Source: Salipiger mangrovisoli (GTDB lineage: Bacteria; Pseudomonadota; Alphaproteobacteria; Rhodobacterales; Rhodobacteraceae). Taken from it: 64,000 nt of DNA. The translations under genes and the position numbers were made by a program. The DNA lies in the NCBI RefSeq assembly GCF_015223355.1, contig NZ_JADFFK010000001.1, positions 372,001 through 436,000 of the forward strand, written 5' to 3'. Shown here in pieces: positions 27,189-36,092 of the stretch (position 1 is its first letter; each line of letters starts with the position of its first letter). Under the pieces are notes generated by a model that did no database searches, was not told the origin of the DNA, and saw nothing but the letters and a program-made list of their open reading frames with translations.

Positions 27189-28111
27189 GCCCCACGGACC
27201 ATGACGAGATCGACGACAGCTCGGCACCGCTGATCGAGCACCTGGCCGAGCTGCGCACGCGGCTCATCCGGGCGGTTCTGGCCTTCATCGTCGGCATCGT
27301 GATCGCCTTCACCGTGGCCGAGCCGCTGCTGCAGTTCCTGCTCGGCCCGATCGAGCAGACGCTGCGTGCGCTTGGCGACCCGTCGCCAACGATGCAGTAC
27401 ACCTCGCCGCAGGAATACCTGTTCACCCTGTTCCGCATCTCGATGGTGTTCGGCTTCGGGCTGGCCTTCCCGGTGATCTCGTTCCAGCTCTGGCGCTTCG
27501 TCGCGCCCGGTCTGTACAAGTCCGAGAAGAACGCCTTCCTGCCGTTCATGATCGCCTCGCCGATCATGTTCCTGCTGGGCGCGAGCTTTGCGCATTTCGT
27601 GGTGACGCCGCTGGCGATGCAGTTCTTCCTCGGCTTTGCCGACGTGAGCTCGATCTTCGCCGACCTGCTGCAGCGGGCCACGGACGGCATGCCGTCGAAC
27701 CTGCCGGCGGACACCGCGGTGGTGCCCGAGACCGCCGAGGGCATGAAGATCACCTTCTTCGGCAAGGTCAACGAGAGTCTCGACATCACGCTCAAGTTCA
27801 TCGTCGCCTTCGGCCTGTGCTTCCAGCTGCCTGTGCTGCTGACGCTGATGGGCAAGGCGGGGCTGGTCTCGGCCGAGGGCCTGTCGTCGGTGCGCAAATA
27901 CGCCGTTGTGGCGATCCTCGTGCTGGCCGCGCTGGTCACCCCGCCGGATGTGACCACCCAGATCATCCTCTTCGTGGTGGTCTACGGGCTCTACGAGATC
28001 TCGATCTTCCTCGTCCGACTGGTCGAGAAGAAGCGCGAGAAGGAACTGCGGGCCCAGGGGCTGTGGTTCGAAGATGAAGATGACGAGGGTCAGGAGGACC
28101 GCACCCCGTGA
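27185..28111 (+). CDS. tatC: Sec-independent protein translocase TatC
   Basis: Six-helix core of the Tat receptor. The 308-residue protein opens with [21 protein letters not shown], contains the [27 protein letters not shown] region with the conserved Pro and Glu of the first periplasmic loop, and ends in an acidic tail. A loop of about 40 residues (about 165-205) between helices is longer than in E. coli TatC (258 residues), as is usual in alphaproteobacteria. Its stop overlaps the GTG of the next gene. Confidence 0.97.
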   Translation: MSPTDHDEIDDSSAPLIEHLAELRTRLIRAVLAFIVGIVIAFTVAEPLLQFLLGPIEQTLRALGDPSPTMQYTSPQEYLFTLFRISMVFGFGLAFPVISFQLWRFVAPGLYKSEKNAFLPFMIASPIMFLLGASFAHFVVTPLAMQFFLGFADVSSIFADLLQRATDGMPSNLPADTAVVPETAEGMKITFFGKVNESLDITLKFIVAFGLCFQLPVLLTLMGKAGLVSAEGLSSVRKYAVVAILVLAALVTPPDVTTQIILFVVVYGLYEISIFLVRLVEKKREKELRAQGLWFEDEDDEGQEDRTP

Positions 28112-28950
28112 AGAGTAAAGCGTTGAAACGCATCGCAGAGGCGCTGGAGCGAATGGCTCCGGCGCCTCTTGCCGCCCCGGAATTCGGCGCGGCGGATGCC
28201 TTTGTCTGGCACACCGAACCGGACCGGCTGGAACCGGTGCCGCAGGTGAACCGGGTTGATCTGAAACTGCTCGTGGGCATCGACCGTTCGCGCGACACGC
28301 TGCTGTCGAACACCCTGCAGTTCGCTCGCGGGCTGCCCGCCAACAACGCCCTTCTCTGGGGCGCACGCGGCATGGGAAAGTCAAGTATTGTCAAGGCAGT
28401 GCACGCCGAGGTTCGCACGCAGGGTCAGGCGTTGAAACTGGTCGAGCTGCAGCGCGAGGACCTGCCGTCGGTGGGCCGGCTGCTGAACCTGCTGCGCGGG
28501 GCGTCCGAGCGCTTCGTGCTGTTCTGCGACGACCTGTCGTTCAGCCATGACGACCAGCACTACAAGAGCCTCAAGGCGGTGCTCGACGGTGGCATCGAGG
28601 GCCGGCCCGAGAACGTGCTGTTCTACGCCACCTCGAACCGCCGCCACCTGATGCCGCGCGACATGATCGAGAACGAGCGCAGCACCTCGATCAGTCCTTC
28701 CGAGGCGGTCGAGGAGAAGGTCTCGCTGTCCGATCGCTTCGGGCTCTGGCTCGGCTTCCACCCGTGTTCGCAGGACGAGTACCTCGCGATGATCCACGGG
28801 TATTGCGCCGAGTACGGCGTCGAGATCGACGACGACACGCTGCGCGCCGAGGCGATCGAATGGCAGGCGACGCGCGGCGCGCGCTCGGGCCGGGTCGCCT
28901 GGCAGTATTTCCTCGATCTCGCGGGCCGCAAGGGCGTGAGGGTCGGCTGA
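28108..28950 (+). CDS. DUF815 family P-loop ATPase
   Basis: A 280-residue AAA-like ATPase of the DUF815 family. The Walker A motif is GARGMGKSS (near residues 88-96), Walker B FVLFCDDLSF (near 132-141), and NVLFYATSNRRHLMPRDM is a family signature with the sensor-1 Asn. The GTG start overlaps the tatC stop (GTGA), so it is translationally coupled to the Tat operon. Function is unknown; the tatC-DUF815 adjacency may reflect only shared expression. A terminator follows directly. Confidence 0.9.
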   Translation: MKSKALKRIAEALERMAPAPLAAPEFGAADAFVWHTEPDRLEPVPQVNRVDLKLLVGIDRSRDTLLSNTLQFARGLPANNALLWGARGMGKSSIVKAVHAEVRTQGQALKLVELQREDLPSVGRLLNLLRGASERFVLFCDDLSFSHDDQHYKSLKAVLDGGIEGRPENVLFYATSNRRHLMPRDMIENERSTSISPSEAVEEKVSLSDRFGLWLGFHPCSQDEYLAMIHGYCAEYGVEIDDDTLRAEAIEWQATRGARSGRVAWQYFLDLAGRKGVRVG

Positions 28951-28971
28951 GCCGGGATTTTGAGTGTTTAT

Positions 28972-29050
28972 GGAAAGATGAAAGGGCCGGGGTTTTCCCC
29001 GGCCCTTTCTGCAGGACACCTAGCCAAGACGGCGGCGCTTTCATCTTTCC
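28972..29050. repeat. Inverted dispersed motif enclosing a terminator
   Basis: GGAAAGATGAAAG (28972-28984) is exactly repeated in inverse as CTTTCATCTTTCC (29038-29050), continuing to an AAATACGC end. Enclosed is a perfect 12-bp stem (28981-28992 with 28997-29008) with a TTTT loop, the terminator of the tat-DUF815 operon. Confidence 0.88.
28981..29011 (+). terminator. Terminator of the tatABC-DUF815 operon
   Basis: Perfect 12-bp stem AAAGGGCCGGGG with CCCCGGCCCTTT around TTTT; the stem's own 3' end supplies the T residues. Confidence 0.85.
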
Positions 29051-29124
29051 GAAAATACGCGACTCCGAGGTTGCAGCGGTGGCCGGCTTCGGGCGAGATG
29101 CGCGCGAGGTCAGGGGGAGCGGGA

Positions 29125-29808
29125 ATGAGCAAGCCGATTGAACTGGTGCTGTTCGATTTCGATGGTGTCGTCGTGGACAGCGAGATCATTTCGCTGCGCA
29201 TGCTGGTGGCGGAACTGGCGCAGCAGGGCATCGAGGTCGATATTCCCTATGTGGCGCGCCACTTCCTCGGCCGCAGCTATCCCACGGTGATCGCCCAGAT
29301 CCGCCGGGAATTCGGCATCACGCTGCCCGAGGACTTCGAATCCGACTACCGCGCCCGGCTTCTGGCCGCCTTCGAGGCCGAGGGGCTGAAGGTCATGCCG
29401 CATCTGCCCGAGGTGCTCGCAGCGCTTGCGGTGCCCTATTGCCTGGCCACCAGTTCCAGCCCGACGCGGGTGGCGTCCAGCCTTGCGATGACCGGGCTGA
29501 CCGCGGCCTTCGAGGGGCGGATCACCACGGCCTCGGAGGTGGCGCGCGGCAAGCCTGCACCCGACCTGCCGCTGCGCGCTGCGCAAAAGGCTGGCGTGCC
29601 CCCCGAGCGCTGCCTGCTGATCGAGGATTCTCTGGTGGGCATCGGCGCGGGGCTCGCGGCGGGCATGGAGGTCTGGCAATTCACCGGCGGCAGCCACCTT
29701 GCGAACGGGGCGCTGCCGAAAGACTCCCAAACGGTGCCGCACCGTCAATTTGCAAGTTTCGCGGAACTCCCGCATCTTGCCCCTGACCTCTTTCTCACAG
29801 GCGCGTGA
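29125..29808 (+). CDS. HAD family phosphatase
   Basis: A 227-residue haloacid-dehalogenase-fold phosphatase of the CbbY/phosphoglucomutase-like group. The catalytic Asp pair is D11 and D13 in LVLFDFDGVVVDSE, motif II Ser/Thr lies in LATSSSPTR, motif III Lys in ARGKPAPDLPLRAA and motif IV in CLLIEDSLVGI. Sugar phosphates are the likely substrates. It precedes the SorC regulator of the polyol operon with overlapping stop and start (GTGA), so it may dephosphorylate a polyol or sugar phosphate; that is inference. The start at 29125 follows GGGGGAG. Confidence 0.9.
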   Translation: MSKPIELVLFDFDGVVVDSEIISLRMLVAELAQQGIEVDIPYVARHFLGRSYPTVIAQIRREFGITLPEDFESDYRARLLAAFEAEGLKVMPHLPEVLAALAVPYCLATSSSPTRVASSLAMTGLTAAFEGRITTASEVARGKPAPDLPLRAAQKAGVPPERCLLIEDSLVGIGAGLAAGMEVWQFTGGSHLANGALPKDSQTVPHRQFASFAELPHLAPDLFLTGA

Positions 29809-29810
29809 TC

Positions 29811-30773
29811 ATGGCCCTTCGCACTCTCGATGACGGTGACGCTTCCCCGCAGGACCTCGCGGCACGGGCCGCCTGGCTCTACTACGTGGGCGGCATGCGC
29901 CAGGACCAGATCGCCGAGGAGCTGGGGATCTCGCGCCAGCGCGCACAGCGCCTTGTGGCGCGGGCGGTGGCCGAGGGGCTGGTGAAGGTCCGCATCGACC
30001 ATCCGATAGCCGACTGCCTCGAGCTGGAACGCGGGCTGCGCCAACGTTTCGGCCTGCTGCGGGCGCGGGTCGCACCACGGGCGGACGCGGGCCAGGACGC
30101 GTTGCGCGCCATCGCCCCTTTCGCTGCCGCCGAGATGGAGCGGCTCTTCGCACAGGAGACGCCGCAGCTCTTCGCGCTTGGCACCGGGCGCACCCTGCGG
30201 GCGATGATCGACCAGATGCAGACTCTTTCGGCCGGGCATCACCGGATGGTTTCGCTGATCGGCAACGTGGCGCCCGACGGTTCGGCCTCTTTCTACGAGG
30301 TGATCATGCGCATCGCCGACAAGACCGGCGCGCCGCACTATCCGATGTCGGTGCCGGTCATGGCCCGCGACGCCGAGGAATTCGCCACCTACCGCAGCCT
30401 GCCGCATGTGGTCAGCTCGCGGGCGCTGGCCAAGGAGGCGGATGTGACGGTGGTCGGAATCGGCCAGATGGCCGATGATGCGCCGCTCTTCGTGGATGGG
30501 TTCATCACCGCCGAGGAGCTCGCAAGCCTGCGCGCGGCGGGGGCCGCGGGCGAGCTTGGGGGGCATGTCTTCGATTCCGAGGGGCGTTACCTCGATCATC
30601 CCGTCAACGAATTCATGGTCGGTGTGCGCGTCCCGCAGAACGATAATCCGGTGATCTGCGTTGCTGGAGGTATCAGTAAGATCAAGGCGTTGCGAGCCGC
30701 TCTTAAAGGTCGGCTGATCCAGGGTCTGATCACCGACGAACTCACTGCCGGCGAAATCCTCAGCACTTCCTAA
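29811..30773 (+). CDS. smoC: SorC/DeoR-type sugar-binding transcriptional regulator
   Basis: A 320-residue regulator. The N-terminal HTH (LAARAAWLYYVGGMRQDQIAEELGISRQRAQRLVARAVAEGLV, about 14-56) is the SorC-family signature; the remainder is the sugar-phosphate-binding isomerase-like domain (LFALGTGRTLRAM near 124, GVRVPQNDNPVICVAGG near 280). The symbol is given by position directly upstream of the smo operon, as in Rhodobacter sphaeroides. It probably represses the operon until a polyol is sensed, acting at the tandem palindromes at 30819-30851. A GTG at 29805 overlapping the HAD stop is an alternative start. Confidence 0.88.
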   Translation: MALRTLDDGDASPQDLAARAAWLYYVGGMRQDQIAEELGISRQRAQRLVARAVAEGLVKVRIDHPIADCLELERGLRQRFGLLRARVAPRADAGQDALRAIAPFAAAEMERLFAQETPQLFALGTGRTLRAMIDQMQTLSAGHHRMVSLIGNVAPDGSASFYEVIMRIADKTGAPHYPMSVPVMARDAEEFATYRSLPHVVSSRALAKEADVTVVGIGQMADDAPLFVDGFITAEELASLRAAGAAGELGGHVFDSEGRYLDHPVNEFMVGVRVPQNDNPVICVAGGISKIKALRAALKGRLIQGLITDELTAGEILSTS

Positions 30774-30795
30774 AGGCTTTGCGTTGAAAATGGGC

Positions 30796-30851
30796 TTGAC
30801 TCGACTCGTGCCGTCGGGTGAGCATTTGCCCATCACACGGGCAGTTGCTCA
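30796..30851 (+). promoter_or_regulatory. Promoter and tandem SorC-type operators of the polyol operon
   Basis: CTTGACT gives a strong -35 (TTGACT 30796-30801). After a 17-base spacer, the -10 position falls in the palindrome TGAGCATTTGCCCA (30819-30832). A second copy, CGGGCAGTTGCTCA (30838-30851), follows 19 bases centre to centre. Together they also form a larger inverted repeat. Confidence 0.7.
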
Positions 30852-30917
30852 GTCGTGGGAGAGCGGCGGGTCTGTCCAGTGTCGAAGTTCAGTGACGGAA
30901 TTCAGGGAGGATTTCTC

Positions 30918-32234
30918 ATGTCAGTTACGATTCGCGCGCTCATGGGCGCCTGCGCCCTCGGGGCCCTCGGGACCGCGGCGCTTGCCGAGACCACCATCAC
31001 CGTTGCGACGGTGAACAACGGCGACATGATCCGCATGCAGGGTCTGATGGACGCCTTCTACGAGGCGCATCCCGACATCAAGGTCGAGTGGGTGACGCTC
31101 GAAGAGAACGTGCTGCGCCAGCGCGTCACGCAGGACGTGGCGACCAAGGGCGGCCAGTTCGACGTGATGACCATCGGCACCTACGAGGTTCCGATCTGGG
31201 GCGAGCGCGGCTGGCTGGTCAGCCTCGACGACCTGCCCGAGAGCTACGATGCGGATGACATCCTGCCCGCCATCCGCGGTGGCCTGACGGTGGACGACCA
31301 TCTCTACGCGGCGCCGTTCTACGGCGAGAGCTCGATGGTCATGTACCGCAAGGACCTGATGGAAGCCGCCGGGCTCGAGATGCCCGAGGCGCCGACCTGG
31401 GACTTCATCAAGGAAGCCGCGGCGGCGATGACCGACAAGGCGGGCGAGGTCTACGGCATCTGCCTGCGCGGCAAGGCCGGCTGGGGCGAGAACATGGCCT
31501 TCCTGACCGCCATGTCCAACTCTTATGGCGCGCGCTGGTTCGACATGGACTGGAAGCCGCAGTTTGACAGCGAGGCCTGGAAGGCGACGCTGACCGACTA
31601 CCTCGACCTGATGAACAACTACGGCCCGCCGGGCGCGTCGTCGAACGGCTTCAACGAGAACCTGGCGCTGTTCCAGTCGGGCAAGTGCGGCATGTGGATC
31701 GACGCCACCGTGGCGGCCTCCTTCGTGACCAACCCGACCGACAGCACCGTCGCCGACAAGGTCGGCTTCGCGCTGGCACCGGACAACGGGCTCGGCAAGC
31801 GCGGCAACTGGCTCTGGGCCTGGAACCTCGGCATCCCCGCCGGCACCCAGAAGGAAGACGCGGCCAAGACCTTTGTCGAATGGGCGACCTCCAAGGAATA
31901 TCTGGCGCTCGTGGCCGAGAAGGAAGGCTGGGCGAACGTGCCGCCGGGCACCCGCACCTCGCTCTACGAGAACCCCGAGTACCTCGAGGCCGCGCCCTTC
32001 GCGCAGATGACGCTGGACTCGATCAATGCCGCCGACCCGCAGCATCCGACGGTGGACGAGGTGCCCTACGTGGGTGTCCAGTTCGTCGCCATCCCGGAGT
32101 TCCAGGGGCTCGGCACGGCGGTTGGCCAGCAGTTCTCGGCTGCGCTTGCGGGGCAGGTGACTGCCGAGCAGGCACTGCAGTCGGCACAGATGCTCACCGA
32201 GCGTGAGATGATGAAGGCCGGCTACATCAAGTAA
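30918..32234 (+). CDS. smoE: Polyol ABC transporter substrate-binding protein
   Basis: Periplasmic sorbitol/mannitol-binding protein of the carbohydrate (CUT1) family, 438 residues. The signal peptide is MSVTIRALMGACALGALGTAALAE (split here by family: cleavage after about residue 23). The mature part begins TTITVATVNNGDM and has the GQFDVMTIGTYEVPIWGERGWL region characteristic of SmoE/MtlE proteins. The ATG at 30918 follows AGGGAGG. It is the first structural gene of the operon; a stable hairpin after its stop may keep its mRNA more abundant than that of the permeases. Confidence 0.93.
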   Translation: MSVTIRALMGACALGALGTAALAETTITVATVNNGDMIRMQGLMDAFYEAHPDIKVEWVTLEENVLRQRVTQDVATKGGQFDVMTIGTYEVPIWGERGWLVSLDDLPESYDADDILPAIRGGLTVDDHLYAAPFYGESSMVMYRKDLMEAAGLEMPEAPTWDFIKEAAAAMTDKAGEVYGICLRGKAGWGENMAFLTAMSNSYGARWFDMDWKPQFDSEAWKATLTDYLDLMNNYGPPGASSNGFNENLALFQSGKCGMWIDATVAASFVTNPTDSTVADKVGFALAPDNGLGKRGNWLWAWNLGIPAGTQKEDAAKTFVEWATSKEYLALVAEKEGWANVPPGTRTSLYENPEYLEAAPFAQMTLDSINAADPQHPTVDEVPYVGVQFVAIPEFQGLGTAVGQQFSAALAGQVTAEQALQSAQMLTEREMMKAGYIK

Positions 32235-32247
32235 GCCGTCACGGACC

Positions 32248-32279
32248 GGCGGGCCCTCCGGGGATCGATGGGGCCCGCC
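32248..32279 (+). repeat. Hairpin between smoE and smoF
   Basis: A 9-bp GC-only stem (GGCGGGCCC 32248-32256 with GGGCCCGCC 32271-32279) without a T-run. Such stems after a binding-protein gene usually protect its mRNA or partly terminate transcription. The rest of the 266-base gap shows no gene. Confidence 0.7.
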
Positions 32280-32500
32280 TCCTCCAGGTCCGATGACGCC
32301 TTCGGCCCGGTTGGCCATGGGTGCGCGGCGCAAGATCGCGCCCGATGGCCCGGCGCTCTCCGACCTCACCTGGACGCGCCGTTCTGACCGGGTCCACCGC
32401 TTCCGGGGCACAGCTCGCAGGCCCACCCGCGACACCGCCCCGGAAGCGCCCGTTCCCCAAATCCTGACGTCCCCAAGTTACAAGCCCAGGGAGACCGGCT

Positions 32501-33373
32501 ATGGCCACCAAAGCATCCCGCGCCGCTGCCCGGCTCATGATCTCGCCCGCGGTCCTGCTGCTGCTCGGCTGGATGATCGTGCCGCTGTCGATGACGCTCT
32601 ACTTCTCGTTCCTGCGCTACAACCTGCTGATGCCGGGGATGGAAGAGTTCACCGGCTGGACCAACTACCGCTTTTTCCTGACCGATCCGGCCTTCACCGC
32701 GGCGCTCTGGAACACGCTGCTGCTGGTCGGCGGGGTGCTGCTGATCACCACCGTCGGCGGCACGCTGCTGGCGCTCTTGATGGACCAGCCGTTCTGGGGG
32801 CAGGGCATCGTGCGCATCCTGGTGATCGCGCCCTTCTTCGTCATGCCCACCGTCTCGGCGCTGGTCTGGAAGAACATGTTCATGAACCCGGTGAACGGGC
32901 TCTTCGCGCATGTCGCCAAGTTCTTCGGCTTACAGCCCTACGACTTCCTGGCGCAGGCACCGCTCGGCTCGATCATCTTCATCGTCAGCTGGCAATGGCT
33001 GCCCTTCGCCACGCTGATCCTGCTGACCGCGCTGCAGTCGCTCGACCAGGAACAGCTCGAGGCGGCCGAGATGGACGGGGCGGGCGCGCTGTCGCGCTTC
33101 TTCTACATCATGCTGCCGCACCTGGCGCGTGCCATCACCGTGGTGATCCTGATCCAGACCATCTTCCTGCTGTCGGTCTTCGCCGAGATCCTGGTGACCA
33201 CCAACGGCGGGCCGGGCGTGGCCTCGACCAACCTGACGTACCTCATCTACATGCAGTCGCTGCTGCAGTTCGACGTGGGCGGCGGTTCGGCCGGGGGCGT
33301 GGTGGCGATCATCCTCGCCAATATCGTGGCGATCTTCCTGATGCGGATGATCGGCAAGAACCTGGAGGCCTGA
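32501..33373 (+). CDS. smoF: Polyol ABC transporter permease
   Basis: Inner-membrane permease of the CUT1 family (MalF-like), 290 residues with six helices. The cytoplasmic coupling motif EAAEMDGAGALSRFFYIMLPHL is the EAA loop that docks on the ATPase SmoK. It starts after CCAGGGAGACC. Partner SmoG follows after an 85-base gap filled by a 26-codon ORF. Confidence 0.93.
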   Translation: MATKASRAAARLMISPAVLLLLGWMIVPLSMTLYFSFLRYNLLMPGMEEFTGWTNYRFFLTDPAFTAALWNTLLLVGGVLLITTVGGTLLALLMDQPFWGQGIVRILVIAPFFVMPTVSALVWKNMFMNPVNGLFAHVAKFFGLQPYDFLAQAPLGSIIFIVSWQWLPFATLILLTALQSLDQEQLEAAEMDGAGALSRFFYIMLPHLARAITVVILIQTIFLLSVFAEILVTTNGGPGVASTNLTYLIYMQSLLQFDVGGGSAGGVVAIILANIVAIFLMRMIGKNLEA

Positions 33374-33376
33374 GCG

Positions 33377-33457
33377 ATGTCTGCAAACGCAAAACGCGTC
33401 GCGGGCACTGCCGCCAAGGCCCCGCGAATTATCAACAAACTGTCTGGGAGGGGCTGA
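33377..33457 (+). CDS. 26-residue micro-ORF between smoF and smoG
   Basis: An ATG 3 bases after the smoF stop opens a 27-codon frame that closes 1 base before the smoG ATG. The product, MSANAKRVAGTAAKAP then RIINKLSGRG, is short and basic (seven Lys/Arg, no acidic residue). GAGG lies 8 bases upstream. The smoG ribosome-binding site (GGGAGGGG) falls in its last codons. It could be a translated coupling peptide or a chance frame. Confidence 0.4.
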   Translation: MSANAKRVAGTAAKAPRIINKLSGRG

Positions 33458-33458
33458 C

Positions 33459-34289
33459 ATGGCACGCAACGTGACGAACCGGCGCAAGGCCGTGGTGACC
33501 GTGCTGGCCTGGCTCGTGGGACTGGCGATCTTCTTCCCGATCCTGTGGATCTTCATCCTGTCGTTCAAATCCGAGGGCGACGCAATCAAGACACCCTTCG
33601 AGGTGCTGGGCTCGGCCTGGACCTTCGAGAGCTACGCCACGGTGCAGGAGCGGTCGAACTACTTCCGGCACTTCTGGAACTCCGTGGTGATCTCGGTCGG
33701 CTCGACGCTGATCGGCCTTTTGATCGCCATCCCGGCGGCCTGGGCCATGGCCTTCGTGCCCGGCAAACGCACCAAGGACGTGCTGATGTGGATGCTCTCG
33801 ACCAAGATGCTGCCGCCGGTCGGGGTCCTGGTGCCGATCTACCTGCTGTTCCGCAACCTCGGGCTGCTCGACACACGGCTTGGTCTGGTCATCGTCCTGA
33901 CGCTGATCAACCTGCCGATCATCGTCTGGATGCTCTACACCTACTTCAAGGAGATCCCCGGCGAGATCCTCGAGGCCGCGCGCATGGATGGCGCCTCGCT
34001 GAAGAACGAGCTGATCCACGTACTGACGCCTATGGCGGTGCCGGGGATCGCCTCGACCCTGCTGCTCAACATCATCCTCGCCTGGAACGAGGCCTTCTGG
34101 ACGCTGAACCTGACGGCGGCCAAGGCGGCACCGCTCACGGCCTTCATCGCCAGCTACTCGTCCCCCGAGGGCCTGTTCTACGCCAAGCTCTCGGCGGCCT
34201 CGACCATGGCCATCGCGCCGATCCTCATCATGGGCTGGTTCAGCCAGAAGCAACTTGTCCGCGGCCTGACCTTCGGCGCGGTTAAATAA
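33459..34289 (+). CDS. smoG: Polyol ABC transporter permease
   Basis: Second inner-membrane permease (MalG-like), 276 residues with six helices. The EAA motif reads [26 protein letters not shown] near residues 168-190. It begins [31 protein letters not shown]. With SmoF it forms the channel powered by SmoK. smoK starts 14 bases downstream. Confidence 0.93.
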   Translation: MARNVTNRRKAVVTVLAWLVGLAIFFPILWIFILSFKSEGDAIKTPFEVLGSAWTFESYATVQERSNYFRHFWNSVVISVGSTLIGLLIAIPAAWAMAFVPGKRTKDVLMWMLSTKMLPPVGVLVPIYLLFRNLGLLDTRLGLVIVLTLINLPIIVWMLYTYFKEIPGEILEAARMDGASLKNELIHVLTPMAVPGIASTLLLNIILAWNEAFWTLNLTAAKAAPLTAFIASYSSPEGLFYAKLSAASTMAIAPILIMGWFSQKQLVRGLTFGAVK

Positions 34290-34303
34290 GAAGGACCAGA
34301 GAC

Positions 34304-35308
34304 ATGGGACGCATCACCCTCGACAAGGTGACCAAGAGCTTCGGCGAAGTGAACGTCATCCCGCCGCTGGATCTGACCATCAACGACGGTGAGTTCGTTG
34401 TCTTCGTCGGCCCCTCGGGCTGCGGCAAGTCCACTCTGCTGCGGCTGATCGCGGGGCTGGAGGATGTGACCTCGGGCCAGATCCGCATCGACGGCGAGGA
34501 TGCCACCGACATGCCCCCCGCCAAGCGCGGGCTGGCCATGGTGTTCCAGAGCTACGCGCTCTATCCGCACATGTCGGTGCGCAAGAACATCGCCTTCCCG
34601 ATGAAGATGGCGGGCATGCCGCAGGACGAGCAGAACCGCCGCATCGAGGCGGCGGCGAAATCGCTCAACCTGACCGACTACCTCGACCGGCGGCCGGGCC
34701 AGCTTTCGGGCGGCCAGCGCCAGCGGGTCGCCATCGGCCGCGCCATCGTGCGCGAGCCCTCGGCCTTCCTCTTCGACGAGCCGCTGTCGAACCTCGACGC
34801 GGCGCTGCGGGTGAACATGCGGCTCGAGATCTCGGAGCTGCACAACGCGCTGAAGACGACGATGATCTACGTCACCCACGACCAGGTCGAGGCGATGACC
34901 ATGGCCGACAAGATCGTCGTGCTGCGCGCTGGCAACATCGAGCAGGTGGGCTCGCCGCTCGAGCTCTACAAGACGCCGCGCAACGAGTTCGTCGCGGGCT
35001 TCATCGGCTCGCCGAAGATGAACCTGATCCGCGGCGAGACTGCCGCGCAGAAGGGGGCCGCGACCATCGGCATCCGCCCCGAGCATCTGGCCGCCTCGAC
35101 CGAGGGCGGGCTCTGGCAGGGCACGGTTGGCGTGGCCGAGCATCTCGGTTCGGACACGTTCCTTCACGTGCATGACCATGGGCTGGGCGACGAGCCGCTG
35201 ACCGTGCGGGTCGATGGCGAGATGGCGGTGCGCCATGGCGACCGCATCTTCCTGACCCCGGACGAGAGCAAGCTGCACCGCTTCGACAAGCAGGGCCTGC
35301 GGATATGA
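34304..35308 (+). CDS. smoK: Polyol ABC transporter ATP-binding protein
   Basis: Cytoplasmic ATPase of the transporter, 334 residues, MalK-like. Walker [10 protein letters not shown] (near 36-44), signature [14 protein letters not shown], Walker [14 protein letters not shown]-loop [14 protein letters not shown]; the C-terminal part (about 235-334) is the TOBE regulatory domain (GIRPEHL). Its stop overlaps the smoS ATG by 4 bases. Confidence 0.95.
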   Translation: MGRITLDKVTKSFGEVNVIPPLDLTINDGEFVVFVGPSGCGKSTLLRLIAGLEDVTSGQIRIDGEDATDMPPAKRGLAMVFQSYALYPHMSVRKNIAFPMKMAGMPQDEQNRRIEAAAKSLNLTDYLDRRPGQLSGGQRQRVAIGRAIVREPSAFLFDEPLSNLDAALRVNMRLEISELHNALKTTMIYVTHDQVEAMTMADKIVVLRAGNIEQVGSPLELYKTPRNEFVAGFIGSPKMNLIRGETAAQKGAATIGIRPEHLAASTEGGLWQGTVGVAEHLGSDTFLHVHDHGLGDEPLTVRVDGEMAVRHGDRIFLTPDESKLHRFDKQGLRI

Positions 35309-36081
35309 ACGGTCGTCTGCGGGGTAAATGCGCCCTGATCACCGGTGCCGGGCGCGGTATCGGCGCGGCTTTTGCCGAGGCCTACCTGCGCGAGGGGGCG
35401 AGGGTGGCGATTGCCGACATCGACCTCGCACGGGCCAAGGCCACGGCCGACGCGCTCGGCGAGGGAGCGGTGGCGGTCCACATGGATGTCACCGACCAGG
35501 CCAGCATCGAGAGCGCGGTGGCCGAGACCGTCGCGCAGCTTGGCCGTATCGATATCCTGATCAACAACGCCGCGCTGTTCACCGCCGCGCCGCTGGTCGA
35601 GATCACCCGCGAGGACTACGCCCGCGTCTTCGAGATCAACGTCGCGGGCGTGCTCTTCACCATGCAGGCGGTGGCCCGGCACATGATCGAACGCGGTGGC
35701 GGCGGCAGGATCATCAACATGGCCAGCCAGGCCGGCCGCCGCGGCGAGCCGCTGGTGGCGGTCTACTGCGCCAGCAAGGCGGCGGTGATCAGCCTGACGC
35801 AATCGGCGGCGCTGAACCTCATCCCGCACGGGATCAACGTCAATGCCATCGCCCCCGGCGTGGTCGATGGCGAGCATTGGGACGGGGTCGACGCCTTCTT
35901 CGCCAAGTATGAAGACAAGCCGCTCGGCCAGAAGAAGCGCGAGGTCGGCGCCGCCGTCCCCCATGGCCGCATGGGCCGTGCCGACGACCTTACCGGCATG
36001 GCCATCTTTCTCGCCTCGGACGAGGCCGATTACATCGTCGCCCAGACCTACAACGTCGACGGCGGCCAATGGATGAGCTGA
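35305..36081 (+). CDS. smoS: Sorbitol dehydrogenase (SDR family)
   Basis: NAD-dependent oxidation of sorbitol to fructose, also galactitol in relatives. The 258-residue protein has TGAGRGIG (cofactor), NNAA, catalytic Ser in NMASQAG and Tyr/Lys in YCASKAA, and ends in [10 protein letters not shown], as in R. sphaeroides SmoS. The ATG overlaps the smoK stop; mtlK follows 11 bases after its stop. Confidence 0.93.
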   Translation: MNGRLRGKCALITGAGRGIGAAFAEAYLREGARVAIADIDLARAKATADALGEGAVAVHMDVTDQASIESAVAETVAQLGRIDILINNAALFTAAPLVEITREDYARVFEINVAGVLFTMQAVARHMIERGGGGRIINMASQAGRRGEPLVAVYCASKAAVISLTQSAALNLIPHGINVNAIAPGVVDGEHWDGVDAFFAKYEDKPLGQKKREVGAAVPHGRMGRADDLTGMAIFLASDEADYIVAQTYNVDGGQWMS

Positions 36082-36092
36082 CGGAGGCCCCC

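Noticed and set aside
26237-28384. N-terminal extension of the WYL regulator frame over the tat genes
   Set aside because: Only the last 220 codons resemble a regulator; the rest is a tatABC shadow.
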